Of a DNA stretch of 64,000 nucleotides, positions 29,552 through 38,047 are shown one piece after another. This DNA comes from Hyphomicrobium sp. Its GTDB lineage: Bacteria > Pseudomonadota > Alphaproteobacteria > Rhizobiales > Hyphomicrobiaceae. The position numbers were made by a program, and so were the translations under genes. The stretch lies in contig JASBTM010000005.1 of NCBI GenBank assembly GCA_030148425.1, forward strand, positions 62,001-126,000, written 5' to 3'. The notes beneath the pieces are model-generated. The model had not been told where the DNA came from, searched no databases, and was given only the letters and a program-made list of their open reading frames with translations. The number at the start of each line of letters is the position of its first letter. The stretch's first letter is position 1.

Positions 29552-30742
29552 TCAACTTCCAAGGCCGAGCTGCCGCGCCAGGTCCTCGACCTGGGCGAGC
29601 CCAACCTCATTGCCCTTCAGATTGGTGCGGGCATCATTCAAGGCTTTGACGGCGTCGTCATGGCGGCCGAGGACCTGATAGGCGCGAATGAGCTTCACCC
29701 ATCCGGCAGCGTCGCTGCCATCCGCCTTAAGTCGGGCGGCGAGGCCATCGACCATACTCGTAATAAACGCCTGACGGTCCTGGGGACTCATCGACATGAC
29801 GGCGGAGGCGTCGGGACCGCCGGGTGCCCCCTGCGGTGCTGCTGGAGCCGGAGTACCGGCGGGCGCAGTCTCGGCGACCGTCTTGTTATTGGCAGCGGCG
29901 CCGGCCGCAGGAGCGAGATTCGCCAGCCTCTCCTCGAGCACCTTGCGCCACGGCGCATCCTCCGGCGCTTTATCGAGGAGGCTCTTATAGTCGGCGGCGG
30001 CCTCGGCTAGGTGGCCGTCCTGCTCCTTCGCCAGCGCCAGCCAAATGCGCGGCTCGATTGCTTGCGGCTCAAGGACGAGAACACGCTGCAGCGCTTTGCG
30101 CGCATCGTCAGGAACGATGCCGTTCTCTAGGCGAATGCGGGCGTTCGCGAAGTCTTGCAGGCGCTTCGGATTTTCGCCCAGAAGATTGACCGCTTTGCGA
30201 TAGGATTCGGCGGCATCCTCGTAGCGCCCCATTGCAGAGTACACCGGCGCGATCACATCCCAGCCCATGCCGTCTTCGGGATGCTCGCGGAGGCGCTGCT
30301 CGACCTTGGCGATGAGATCGTTAGGTTTGCTCGCCTCGGACGCTTCGGCTATCCGCTCACTAAGGGGCTGTGCCGGCATTCCGGGCGCCCCATAAGCGAG
30401 GTAAAGGCCCAAGCTGACGACTGGCAGCGCGATAGCCGTTGCGATCGTGACCGGTGTTACGAATCGATTGCGCGCCGAGGCCCGCAACGGGGAATCAGAC
30501 TTCTCATTGTCTTGCGTTACGCGAAGAAGCCGGCGCGCGATTTCAGTCCGCGCGCTTTCTGCTTCATTGGCGGCGATGGCGCCGCGCGCTTCGTCGGCGG
30601 CGATCTCTTTGAGCTGATCCTTGTAGACGGCGACGTCCGCATCCGCGATGCCGCCCGGCGTGATCGGCTGGCGCATCAGCGGCCGCATGATGACCAGCGT
30701 CACGCCGGCCACGAGTCCAGCCACTAAAATCCAAAAAACCAT
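29552..30742 (-). CDS. ccmI: Cytochrome c-type biogenesis protein CcmI (CycH)
   Basis: A 396-residue apocytochrome c chaperone. Two transmembrane segments lie at the N-terminus (MVFWILVAGLVAG and near residue 100). A periplasmic TPR region (about 145-290) contains repeats such as GMGWDVIAPVYSAMGRYEDA, and an Ala/Pro linker leads to a C-terminal domain. ATG at 30742 gives the family's typical hydrophobic start. First gene of the ccmIEFH run. Confidence 0.92.
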   Translation of the reverse strand: MVFWILVAGLVAGVTLVIMRPLMRQPITPGGIADADVAVYKDQLKEIAADEARGAIAANEAESARTEIARRLLRVTQDNEKSDSPLRASARNRFVTPVTIATAIALPVVSLGLYLAYGAPGMPAQPLSERIAEASEASKPNDLIAKVEQRLREHPEDGMGWDVIAPVYSAMGRYEDAAESYRKAVNLLGENPKRLQDFANARIRLENGIVPDDARKALQRVLVLEPQAIEPRIWLALAKEQDGHLAEAAADYKSLLDKAPEDAPWRKVLEERLANLAPAAGAAANNKTVAETAPAGTPAPAAPQGAPGGPDASAVMSMSPQDRQAFITSMVDGLAARLKADGSDAAGWVKLIRAYQVLGRHDDAVKALNDARTNLKGNEVGLAQVEDLARQLGLGS

Positions 30743-30878
30743 CGCCTTGCGATCCTCGATCTTTGTGGAGGGAATAGGATCGCGCGCCCGTCCAGGCAAG
30801 CAGACAAAGCTAATGGCAGCCCTTCTGTCGCGGACCGGTTAAATTATGGAAATGTTTCGGGCTCTTTGCTGCGGTGCG

Positions 30879-31355
30879 TCAGCCAACGCTCTGCCACGAG
30901 CCGTCAGAGCCCCGGCAAGCAGTACCGCGCATCTGCTTCGGCTTGCCATCGATGTAAACCGTGTGGGTGTAATCCCGGCAATCGGCCACGCCGCGCTTGT
31001 AAGGACGGCTCGGAACAACTTCGCCGTAATTCCCAGTGTCGGGGTCGCGCCATTGCCGCGAAATGCCGGACTGGCCACGCTCAAGAGCATCGAATTCGGC
31101 TTCCTGGGCGTAGCGCCGGTCACGCTCGTCCATGCTTTTGCCGATCTGGCTTCCGACGACGCCGCCGATGACTGCGCCGGCTAGCGTCGTGGCGACCTTA
31201 CCGTCGCCCTTGCCAACTGCGTTGCCCAGAAGGCCGCCGGTAATACTGCCGATCACGAGGCCGGTATTGGTATTGTCTACCCCGCCCTGACCGTTGCTGC
31301 ATGCCCCCAGAAAAGCGACTGCCAGAAGCGGCAGCGTGAAGCGCGCGATGCGCAT
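30879..31355 (-). CDS. Outer-membrane lipoprotein with glycine-zipper domain
   Basis: A 158-residue lipoprotein. The signal peptide ends in the lipobox LGAC. A glycine-zipper segment (about residues 35-75; GSITGGLLGNAVGKG and TTLAGAVIGGVVGSQIGK) follows, then a cysteine-containing C-terminal domain with DYTHTVYIDGK. This layout matches rickettsial 17 kDa antigen-like envelope lipoproteins. I chose ATG at 31355, which has GGGG upstream, over the ATG at 31367. Confidence 0.82.
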   Translation of the reverse strand: MRIARFTLPLLAVAFLGACSNGQGGVDNTNTGLVIGSITGGLLGNAVGKGDGKVATTLAGAVIGGVVGSQIGKSMDERDRRYAQEAEFDALERGQSGISRQWRDPDTGNYGEVVPSRPYKRGVADCRDYTHTVYIDGKPKQMRGTACRGSDGSWQSVG

Positions 31356-31517
31356 GGTAAACCCCATTGTCGGTTCATCCCCTGGCGCCGCTTTTGCCCC
31401 ACCGGCGCATAGTCCCGATCATTGGCTAGACCGATATTGTGCCTTCGACAAGGCGGAAATCCACCACAATTTGGGCAAATCCCCATCGCAATGGGATGAT
31501 GCGGTGCGAAAGTTTGC

Positions 31518-32897
31518 TCAGGCCGCGGGCAAATCGAGAACAGCCTTCAGTCCACCGTGCTGGGAGGCGTCGAGCCGCAGCTTGCCGCGGTATGACGACG
31601 CCAAATCGCTCACGATCGACAGTCCCAGGCCGGAGCCGGGCTTTGTCTCGTCCAGACGCAAACCGCGTTTGCCGATTTTGGCGCGCTGTTCGGCCGAGAG
31701 CCCGGGGCCGTCGTCCTCTACGGTGATCCGGAGCCGCCGCCGCATGGTCGTATCTTGATTATTGACGGTCGCCGCCAAAAAGACCCGGCTTTTCCCCCAC
31801 TTGCAGGCGTTGTCGAGAAGGTTACCGAGCATTTCCTCGAGGTCCTGCTTTTCCCCTTGGAACTTGACGCCGGGCTGGACCGAGAAATCGATCGCGATGC
31901 CCTTATCTTGATGGATGCGCTCAAGCGCCCTGACGAGCGGCTCGGCGGTCTGTTCGACGGGCGTGACGCGGCCGATGGTGTTCGAGCGCGCGGCGATGCG
32001 GGCGCGATCCAGGTAAAGGGTGATCTGGTCGCGCATCAGGTGCGCCTGCTCGGCGACCTTGCCGCCGAATGCGCTTTCTTCCCCGCGCGCTTCATTGGTG
32101 ATGACGGCCAGCGGCGTCTTGAGCGCATGCGCGAGATTGCCGACCTGAGTGCGGGCGCGGTCGATGATGTCCTGGTTGGACTCGATCAGCGCGTTGAGCT
32201 CCGACTGCAGCGGTTCGATCTCGGCAGGAAGCTTGCCTTCGAGGCGTTCCGCGTGGCCCGACCGGATGCTCGCAAGGCTTTTTTCGACGCGTCTCAACGG
32301 CAGGAGACCGAAGCGGACCTGAAACACCGTCGCGGCCAATAGGCCAAGTCCGACAAGGGCCAGCGCGCTCGTCAAGCGCGTGCGGAACTTCGCGACGGTC
32401 GCCTCGAACCAGTCCATCGGTCCGGCGACAATGATGGAATATTTCGTCTTGTCGGGATCATGACCGGGGGAATCGATAAATTCGAGGATGCGGATGGTCG
32501 TGCCGGTCGGGCCGGGAACGTTCATCCAGCGGGTCCCGGTATCGTCGGTCGGGAACTTCCGGTCATAGGGGGATGGCAACACCGCAGTGGCCAAAGAGGG
32601 AGAGACGAGAGTACGGCCGGGGGCGCCGTCGATGGGGCGGATCTGCCAATACCAGCCTGACTGGGTCACTTCGAACAGCGGCTCGTAAAGATTCGGCGGA
32701 ATGACGGGCTCGTCGCCCATCGTGCTCATGCTGTCGATCGTGATTTGCGTCAGAAGCTTCTTGAGCTGGGCGTCGAAGCTCAGCTGCACGTCTTCCCGGT
32801 AGAGCGCGTAAATGATGTAGCCCGCCAGCGGCAGGGCAAGAAGGGTCCATGCCGCCGAAGTCGCAAAGAGGCGCAGTGCAAGTGAATTAAGCCTCAT
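31518..32897 (-). CDS. feuQ: Sensor histidine kinase FeuQ/PhoQ-like
   Basis: A 459-residue inner-membrane kinase. TM1 is near residues 8-30 and TM2 near 178-200, with a periplasmic sensor domain between. The H-box is GNLAHALKTPLAVI, N-box NLLDNACKWG and G-box DDGPGLS. The sequence resembles the PhoQ/FeuQ branch of rhizobial kinases, which respond to envelope or osmotic conditions. It overlaps feuP by 11 bases. It ends about 160 bases from the start of the glycine-zipper lipoprotein gene on the same strand. Confidence 0.88.
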   Translation of the reverse strand: MRLNSLALRLFATSAAWTLLALPLAGYIIYALYREDVQLSFDAQLKKLLTQITIDSMSTMGDEPVIPPNLYEPLFEVTQSGWYWQIRPIDGAPGRTLVSPSLATAVLPSPYDRKFPTDDTGTRWMNVPGPTGTTIRILEFIDSPGHDPDKTKYSIIVAGPMDWFEATVAKFRTRLTSALALVGLGLLAATVFQVRFGLLPLRRVEKSLASIRSGHAERLEGKLPAEIEPLQSELNALIESNQDIIDRARTQVGNLAHALKTPLAVITNEARGEESAFGGKVAEQAHLMRDQITLYLDRARIAARSNTIGRVTPVEQTAEPLVRALERIHQDKGIAIDFSVQPGVKFQGEKQDLEEMLGNLLDNACKWGKSRVFLAATVNNQDTTMRRRLRITVEDDGPGLSAEQRAKIGKRGLRLDETKPGSGLGLSIVSDLASSYRGKLRLDASQHGGLKAVLDLPAA

Positions 32898-33558
32898 CCG
32901 GTCCTTGGCTCATGCGGTATCCAAGACCGCGGACCGTCTGGATCACGTCGCCTGGAATCTTCTTCCGCAGTCGGCCGATAAATACTTCGATCGTGTTCGA
33001 ATCGCGATCAAAATCCTGATCGTAAAGATGTTCGACCAATTCGGTGCGAGAGACGACCCGGCCGTTGTGATGCATCAGATAGGCGAGCAGGCGAAATTCG
33101 TGCGAGGTGAGCTTGACCGGATTGCCCTCGCAGGTGACGCGCGCCGATTTGGTGTCGAGGCGGATCGGCCCGCATTCGATCTCGGATTTCGCATGCCCCG
33201 ACGCCCGGCGGACCTGGGCGCGGACCCGGGCCAGAAGTTCCTCGATATGGAAGGGTTTCGCGAGGTAGTCGTCGGCCCCGGCGTCCATGCCCGCAACCTT
33301 GTCGCTCCAGCGATCGCGCGCCGTCAGGATGATGACCGGCATCTTGCGGTCGCTGCGGCGCCACTGCTCGAGGACCGAAATTCCGTCGATTTTCGGCAGG
33401 CCGATATCCAGAATGACGATGTCGTAAGGCTCGGTATCGCCAAGGAAATAGCCTTCCTCACCATCGGCTGCCGTATCGACCGCAAAACCGGCGTCGGAGA
33501 GCGCCGTGGAGAGCTGCCGGTTCAGGTCTTTGTCGTCCTCGACTACCAGTGCGCGCAC
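32887..33558 (-). CDS. feuP: Response regulator FeuP/PhoP-like
   Basis: A 223-residue OmpR-family regulator. The receiver starts VRALVVEDD with phospho-acceptor in DIVILDIGLP near residue 51. The winged helix has VKLTSHEFRLLAYLMHH and ends VRGLGYRMS. Strong resemblance to FeuP (TEPYD...LDIGLP, HLYDQDFDRDSNTIEVF). I chose GTG at 33558, which has AAGGGGAGGGA upstream; the frame is open further but that region encodes the PepSY-like gene in another frame. Confidence 0.92.
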   Translation of the reverse strand: MRALVVEDDKDLNRQLSTALSDAGFAVDTAADGEEGYFLGDTEPYDIVILDIGLPKIDGISVLEQWRRSDRKMPVIILTARDRWSDKVAGMDAGADDYLAKPFHIEELLARVRAQVRRASGHAKSEIECGPIRLDTKSARVTCEGNPVKLTSHEFRLLAYLMHHNGRVVSRTELVEHLYDQDFDRDSNTIEVFIGRLRKKIPGDVIQTVRGLGYRMSQGPDEA

Positions 33559-33635
33559 GGGCGTATCCCTCCCCTTCTGAGTGCAACTGCGGGTTATAGG
33601 ATGACTTAAGGCGAATGCCACCCGCTGAGAGCCGC

Positions 33636-33926
33636 CTAGCGGCTCTTGGCAGTCATAACGACTGACCTCAGCTGTCCCGTCGGACTTCGGATGACCAGAT
33701 GATAAATATATCCGTCGGCCGAGCGGCAAAGCGTGGTCTTGACGAGCACGCCTATGCCATCCGCGGCAAGAGAGCGGGACACCTCTTCCACCGTTATCAG
33801 GTTCTCTTGCCGAACGATTTGACCGGCCATGCCCCAATCGGTCAGGCAATCGAGGGCGCAAACGGGGGCACACGGCAGCGAGATCGCCGCAGCCACCACA
33901 GCCCCTGCTTTTGCCAATGCTACCAT
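33636..33926 (-). CDS. Small PepSY-like periplasmic protein
   Basis: A 96-residue secreted protein with a signal peptide (to about residue 24, VCA-LD), then one PepSY-like unit with a YIYHLVIRSPTGQLRSVVM strand pattern and two cysteines. PepSY-like proteins often precede PhoP/PhoQ-type operons and are thought to modulate signalling or peptidases. Here it is directly upstream of feuP-feuQ on the same strand, separated by 77 bases. Confidence 0.75.
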   Translation of the reverse strand: MVALAKAGAVVAAAISLPCAPVCALDCLTDWGMAGQIVRQENLITVEEVSRSLAADGIGVLVKTTLCRSADGYIYHLVIRSPTGQLRSVVMTAKSR

Positions 33927-34011
33927 GCCTGTCTTCCGGAAAGTCCTCAGTCCTAAGATTATCCGGTTGAATGGCCGATGAATACGGGTGGGAGAGCCCT
34001 CCCGATCGCAA

Positions 34012-34272
34012 TTAATTCTTGCTGAGGCTCAGTATGGTTGACGCCTTGAAGCGCCCATAGATCGCAAGCCCGGTGCCTACGAGACCTGCGATGGCCTGCG
34101 CGGCCGATATCGCCTGATCGCCGAAAGTCTGAATGACGTCAGCCGGCAGACTGACGCCGATCACAGGCCCTATCAGAGGGAGCACGGTCGCCGCCGCGGT
34201 GATCAGCGTGCCCCATAATGTCCGGGATTGGGCCCACCATTTGGTCGGGTCGGTCGTCGTTGTATCGCTCAT
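34012..34272 (-). CDS. Holin-like membrane protein from an internal in-frame start
   Basis: Possible separate 86-residue product read from the ATG at 34272 inside the endolysin frame. Upstream bases AAAGGAAACACGCCA give a good ribosome-binding site, and the encoded N-terminus (MSDTTTTDPTKWW) looks like a natural gene start. Two hydrophobic segments and a Lys/Arg tail fit a holin. In related loci endolysin and holin are separate genes. Here no stop codon divides them, so it may be made both fused and alone. Confidence 0.45.
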   Translation of the reverse strand: MSDTTTTDPTKWWAQSRTLWGTLITAAATVLPLIGPVIGVSLPADVIQTFGDQAISAAQAIAGLVGTGLAIYGRFKASTILSLSKN

Positions 34273-35313
34273 TGGCGTGTTTCCTTTCGCGTTTTGTGAA
34301 GGTTCGAGTAGTCCGCGCGTGATGCCGCCGGCGGAGGCCCACGACTTACCGAGGGCCAGGGTCGCGTCGACGCGTTTCAGCCAGCCGCGTCCGAAGCGCC
34401 AGAAATGCGGGAGAGCGCGATAGCGGGCGCGGCGGATTTCGGCATAGCTCTCGATGAGATCGAGCACGTTGCGCGCGCCGACAGCGCCGAGAGTCTCGGG
34501 GCCGATTTCGCCGTCGACCGTTACGTCCGCGGCCTGCTGCAACATGCGGCTCGCGGCGCCGACGCCGTGATTTACGGCGGCATCGAAATGCATGAGCGTC
34601 AACGGAGCGGTGAATGCAGGGCAGTCCGCGGGCTCGAAATACCGGCGACGGTAGATCGCTGCCACGGCGTCGTCCGGGATGGATTTCAATTCCGCGATCA
34701 GGCGATCGCGAGAACCTGCATCGAGCGTTTGGCCTTTGAAGGCGGCGTAAACCTCAAGCGTGACGCCCTTGTTGGTGGGGCCGCCAGGGTCGTAAGGGTC
34801 GTTCGTGAATCCGCCCTCCATTTCGAGGACGTGTGCGAGCGCCTTCGAAAAGATGCCGTCGTCAACGGCAGCGCTCACCGCTTCCGCTTGATCCTTCGGC
34901 CAACGCAGACCGAGCAGCCGAGCTTTGTCGAACGCCGCTACCGTCACCGCGTCGTTTTGATTGCCGCCCAGAAGAAAGAGCTTGTTCTCTGCTTCGCCGA
35001 GCACGAACCCTACATGCCCGGTCGTCGGATCATCGCCGCGCGAGAATACAGCGATAGCGCCGAGCCGCGCTTCGTTCAGCGCCGTCCCCCAATCGAGATA
35101 GGACCTCGCGAGCAGCGAGCCCGTGCCGGAGATGCTCGCGCGTTTGAGCATCGCGCCGACGAACGCCGCGCACCACGGCGTCGTTTCGGTTTTAATGTCA
35201 TCGTCGCCCGCGTCCCGGAAATAACGCAGAATCTCGGGCGCATTCGCATCGCCTGGAATTTCGCGCACGCCGAGTTCGGCCCACGCAGCTTGGAGCCACG
35301 CTGGTTGTTCCAT
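34012..35313 (-). CDS. Endolysin (CHAP-like + GH108 + PG-binding) fused to holin-like tail
   Basis: A 433-residue four-part protein. Residues 1-145 resemble the TIGR02594 cysteine peptidase-like lysin domain (TTPWCAAFVG, GHVGFVLG). Residues 155-255 are GH108 muramidase with the EMEGGF catalytic motif. A PG_binding_3 domain follows (VTVDGEIGPETLGAV). The last 86 residues form a holin-like unit with two hydrophobic segments. An internal ATG at 34272 with AAAGGA nine bases upstream could give the holin part separately. It lies at the end of the gene transfer agent relic and looks intact, so it may still lyse cells or have been domesticated. Confidence 0.82.
   Translation of the reverse strand: MEQPAWLQAAWAELGVREIPGDANAPEILRYFRDAGDDDIKTETTPWCAAFVGAMLKRASISGTGSLLARSYLDWGTALNEARLGAIAVFSRGDDPTTGHVGFVLGEAENKLFLLGGNQNDAVTVAAFDKARLLGLRWPKDQAEAVSAAVDDGIFSKALAHVLEMEGGFTNDPYDPGGPTNKGVTLEVYAAFKGQTLDAGSRDRLIAELKSIPDDAVAAIYRRRYFEPADCPAFTAPLTLMHFDAAVNHGVGAASRMLQQAADVTVDGEIGPETLGAVGARNVLDLIESYAEIRRARYRALPHFWRFGRGWLKRVDATLALGKSWASAGGITRGLLEPSQNAKGNTPMSDTTTTDPTKWWAQSRTLWGTLITAAATVLPLIGPVIGVSLPADVIQTFGDQAISAAQAIAGLVGTGLAIYGRFKASTILSLSKN
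34273..34290 (-). promoter_or_regulatory. Internal ribosome-binding site ahead of the holin-like segment
   Basis: On the minus strand, AAAGGA lies nine bases before the in-frame ATG at 34272 inside the endolysin gene. This decides whether the holin-like part can be translated by itself. Confidence 0.5.
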
Positions 35314-35344
35314 AACTTCTCTCTTTGATTTTCCGCCAAGCAGC

Positions 35345-35437
35345 CGTCATCCCGGCGGAGGCCGGGATCCAGACAACGAATTTTCATTCGCGATGTTGAT
35401 GCTTGCCTGGGTGCCGACCTTCGTCGGCATGACGGTG
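35345..35437. repeat. Pair of GTCAT-CCCGGC palindromic modules
   Basis: Left module CGTCATCCCGGCGGAGGC at 35345-35362, continuing CGGGATCC, and right module GTGCCGACCTTCGTCGGCAT at 35411-35430 in the opposite sense, continuing GACGG. They share the dispersed repeat core (CCCGGC-loop-GCCGGG-ATGAC). The pair fills most of the spacer between the baseplate relic and the endolysin gene. Confidence 0.7.
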
Positions 35438-35457
35438 GTGTGGCGCTATGGCCCGCT

Positions 35458-37330
35458 TCAGATAATTGCTGCTCTCGCGGCGCCGCGGCCGAAGAGGACG
35501 TTCGTCTGATAGATCCTGACGGAGAGGCTCGACTGCACGTTGCCAAAGTCTGCAATCTGATTGGCGCTGCTGTAGACGACGCTCGGCGAGGATGTCGTCA
35601 GCGTCCGCTTTACGATTGCGCCATCGAGAATATCGATCTCGTAGCTCTCGCTTTCCTCTCCTAACGGCACCTCGGGAAGCTCCCAATTGTCACCGCCAGC
35701 GCGCGTCCGCCGGATCCAGGTGAGCCCGACGTCTCCCGAAGTGCGCCTCGCTTTGACGTGCACGGGCGATAGCGGCCTAAGTCCCAAGGCTTGGTAGGCG
35801 AACGACTGAGTGACATACGATGCATCACCGATATCGCGGTTGCCCGGACCGCAGCGCCAATTGAGTGCGATTTTCCGCTCGCTTTCCTGCAACGGAACGC
35901 GCGTCACGCTGCCGTCAAGCAGAACGAACTGTGCGTCGCTCGCCAGCATTCCTACCATCGCGCCTTCGGTCCCGAACTGACCTCGCAATAGCCCACTCAG
36001 GCGATAAGTTCGCGTATCGACAAGCTCTGCGGTCTGGAACTGAATGATTTCCCAATCGCCGCTTGCATTACGAAGCCCGATGACGCGTCGTAGCCCGCAC
36101 TCCATTGCGGCAGGTCCATCAGCGCAACACCGGGCGAGCCGATCTGGACAAGCGGTGGTGGCGTTGCGGTTCGCGACGGCACGTCGATCTGATCGTAAAC
36201 GCTCGGGTCGATGGAAAGCGCTTGAACATCGCGCACGCCATGCTCGGAAACGTCGGTGAGACGCAACAATCGGCTGCGACCCGCGATATTCGCCGCAACG
36301 ATGTCGCCCGGTTCGAGGGCTAGCGCGGAGGGCGGCAGTTTGAACGTCGCGGACTCACGCGTCGCCCACGTCTCGTAGAGCCAGCTTTCGACCATTGCGC
36401 CCGCAAGGCCATCATCGAGGACGATGGGAAGGTCGGCTTCGGCTATTCGCCCGCTTGCGCCGGTAAGACGGCGCGCCTCGACAACCGCTTGCGGATAATC
36501 ATCGATGCTCGAGATGTAGCGAACCTTCGCCGAAGCTGGCAGATCGGTCTCCTGCGCGCGGGTCAGCTCATAAAGCGCATCGCCCGCGTCTTCCTCAACA
36601 AGGTCGTCTGGGCCGAGCGATATCGCAGGCGCGGCGCGGCCGCGATGGCGAAACACTATTCTGCCGCTGCTCTCGACGCTGTCGAAGAAGTAAGCCAATT
36701 CCAGCGGCTGGATCGCGTCGCGCGCCGCCATCGTGCGATCGATAACGTAGCCCGGCACGGTTCCTGTCAGTCCGGAAGCGTCGAATTCGGAGAAGCCCTG
36801 CTCGGTCAGGATCGCGGAGACGACTTCATTCAACGCAGCGCCGCCGAGGCGGCCATTGATCCAGTGACCGTGCTCCCAATTTTCGCCGTCGCCCCAGTAA
36901 GTGGTGGCCGATGGGAATGCCGGGAATGGCCGCGCGTCCCAGCAATAGACGTGGACGTGCGCAAGATCGACCATGCGTTGCCCGGTCACCGTCGAAACGG
37001 GATTGATACCCGCGACGTATCCCGGTTTGCTCCAATCGAATGCATCGGTCAGAACTTGGCGGTGACGTGCCTGCATCAGATCATCGCGAAAGCCGCGCGA
37101 ATAATAGGGATAAGCCGATTCCGAACTCTTCGGATCGACGAAGACGTTGGGCTGATTTGCGCCCTTGTCGACCGCCGGACACCCGATCTCCATAAGCCAG
37201 AAGGGCTTCGATTGCGGAATCCACGATGTCGGCGTTCCGCTTTCAACGCCGCCCGGACGATTGAAATGGCGGTTGCTCCACCAGGACAGAATATCCTTGT
37301 AGCGGAACACCCACGACTTGCCGTACGCAG
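35458..37330 (-). pseudogene. Gene transfer agent gp15-type baseplate/host-specificity protein, truncated and frameshifted
   Basis: Two reading frames together encode the C-terminal half of the RcGTA gp15-like protein (large multidomain baseplate protein with a TIM-barrel region). The first frame (to about 36100) begins in mid-domain at AYGKSWVFRYKD, continues SWWSNRHFNRPGGVES and CPAVDKGANQPNVF, and ends in a stop at 35997. The second frame (36105-35458) resumes with SGDWEIIQFQTAEL and LSGLLRGQFGTEG. Some 65-70 residues expected between the two are missing and the frame changes there. The N-terminal half is gone. The fragment abuts the terminase fragment near 37330. Confidence 0.85.
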
Positions 37331-37636
37331 ACGCGTGGCGCATCTCCGAGACGAAGCGCGAACTGCAGCATATCCCACGCCTTCTCCGCGCCGCGCCACT
37401 TCGCGAGTTCGTCGCACCAAGCGGCCGTGAACTGCGGACCGCGCAGCGCTTCGGCTTCATCCGCCGAGAACAATTCCGCGACTGCGCCGCTCGGCCACGT
37501 GAGGCGGCGTTTCGACGGTTCGAACACGGGCCGTTCGTGCGGCGGATGAATCGCGAGCAAACCCGATTGCCCTTCGATCATCACGTTGCGGACGTCGCCC
37601 AGAGTCTTGCCGACGAGGGCTATTCTTGTTTGTTGC

Positions 37637-37690
37637 GCTCGGCGACTCGCGTTCCGCGAGCCGGCCACCGAGCGCGGGCTTGCGTCGTCT
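37637..37690 (-). repeat. In-frame coding repeat, copy 3 (terminase fragment)
   Basis: About 54 bases with nested palindrome: outer arms GCTCGG...CCGAGC and inner CTCGCG...CGCGAG. Encodes DDASPRSVAGSRNASRRA on the minus strand, matching the peptide of copies 1 and 2. It directly adjoins copy 2 as a tandem pair. Confidence 0.65.
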
Positions 37691-37757
37691 TTCTTGGTTT
37701 GCGCATTGCGATCCTTCTGCGGAGAGCTGGCCGTAGCGGGCGCACCTGGGTCTTCGC
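37691..37757 (-). repeat. In-frame coding repeat, copy 2 (terminase fragment)
   Basis: Aligns with copy 1, sharing GAGCTGGCCG and TGGGTCTTCG. Encodes GEDPGAPATASSPQKDRNAQ on the minus strand. Its stem is weaker than in the other copies. Confidence 0.65.
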
Positions 37758-37858
37758 CGTTACACGCGAGGCTCCTCACCCATTCGGCACCGGCTCGGGT
37801 CTTACCCGAACCGCGGCCGCCGAGAAGCAGCCAGACTCTCCAAGCCGTTCCCGTGGCT

Positions 37859-37960
37859 GTCATCCCGGGCGAGCCTTCTTGCGAGACCCGGGACCCAGAG
37901 CTTTCTTCTGCATCCGGGAACCTGGATCCCGGCTCTTCGCTGCGCTTCGTCCGGGATGAC
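37859..37960. repeat. 102-base palindromic element inserted in the terminase fragment
   Basis: Perfect 10-base terminal inverted repeats (GTCATCCCGG and CCGGGATGAC) bound a GC-rich body containing further GATCCCGG and ACCCGGGA palindromes. It lies between the codons for DQLAPP and WRVWLLLGG and is read through in frame as about 40 foreign residues including SEEPGSRFPDAEESSGSRV. The ends are the same family as the dispersed CCCGGC-type modules elsewhere in the window. Confidence 0.8.
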
Positions 37961-38047
37961 AAGATTTGGAGTGGTGGAGCCAATTGATCGTCCCGCGCCC
38001 AGATTTCCCAATCATGAGCGATGAACTCCAGCTCTTCGCGCGTCAGC

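Noticed and set aside
35345-35437. Attachment site duplicated at the edge of a mobile element
   Set aside because: The sequence belongs to the dispersed palindromic family found at several unrelated sites.
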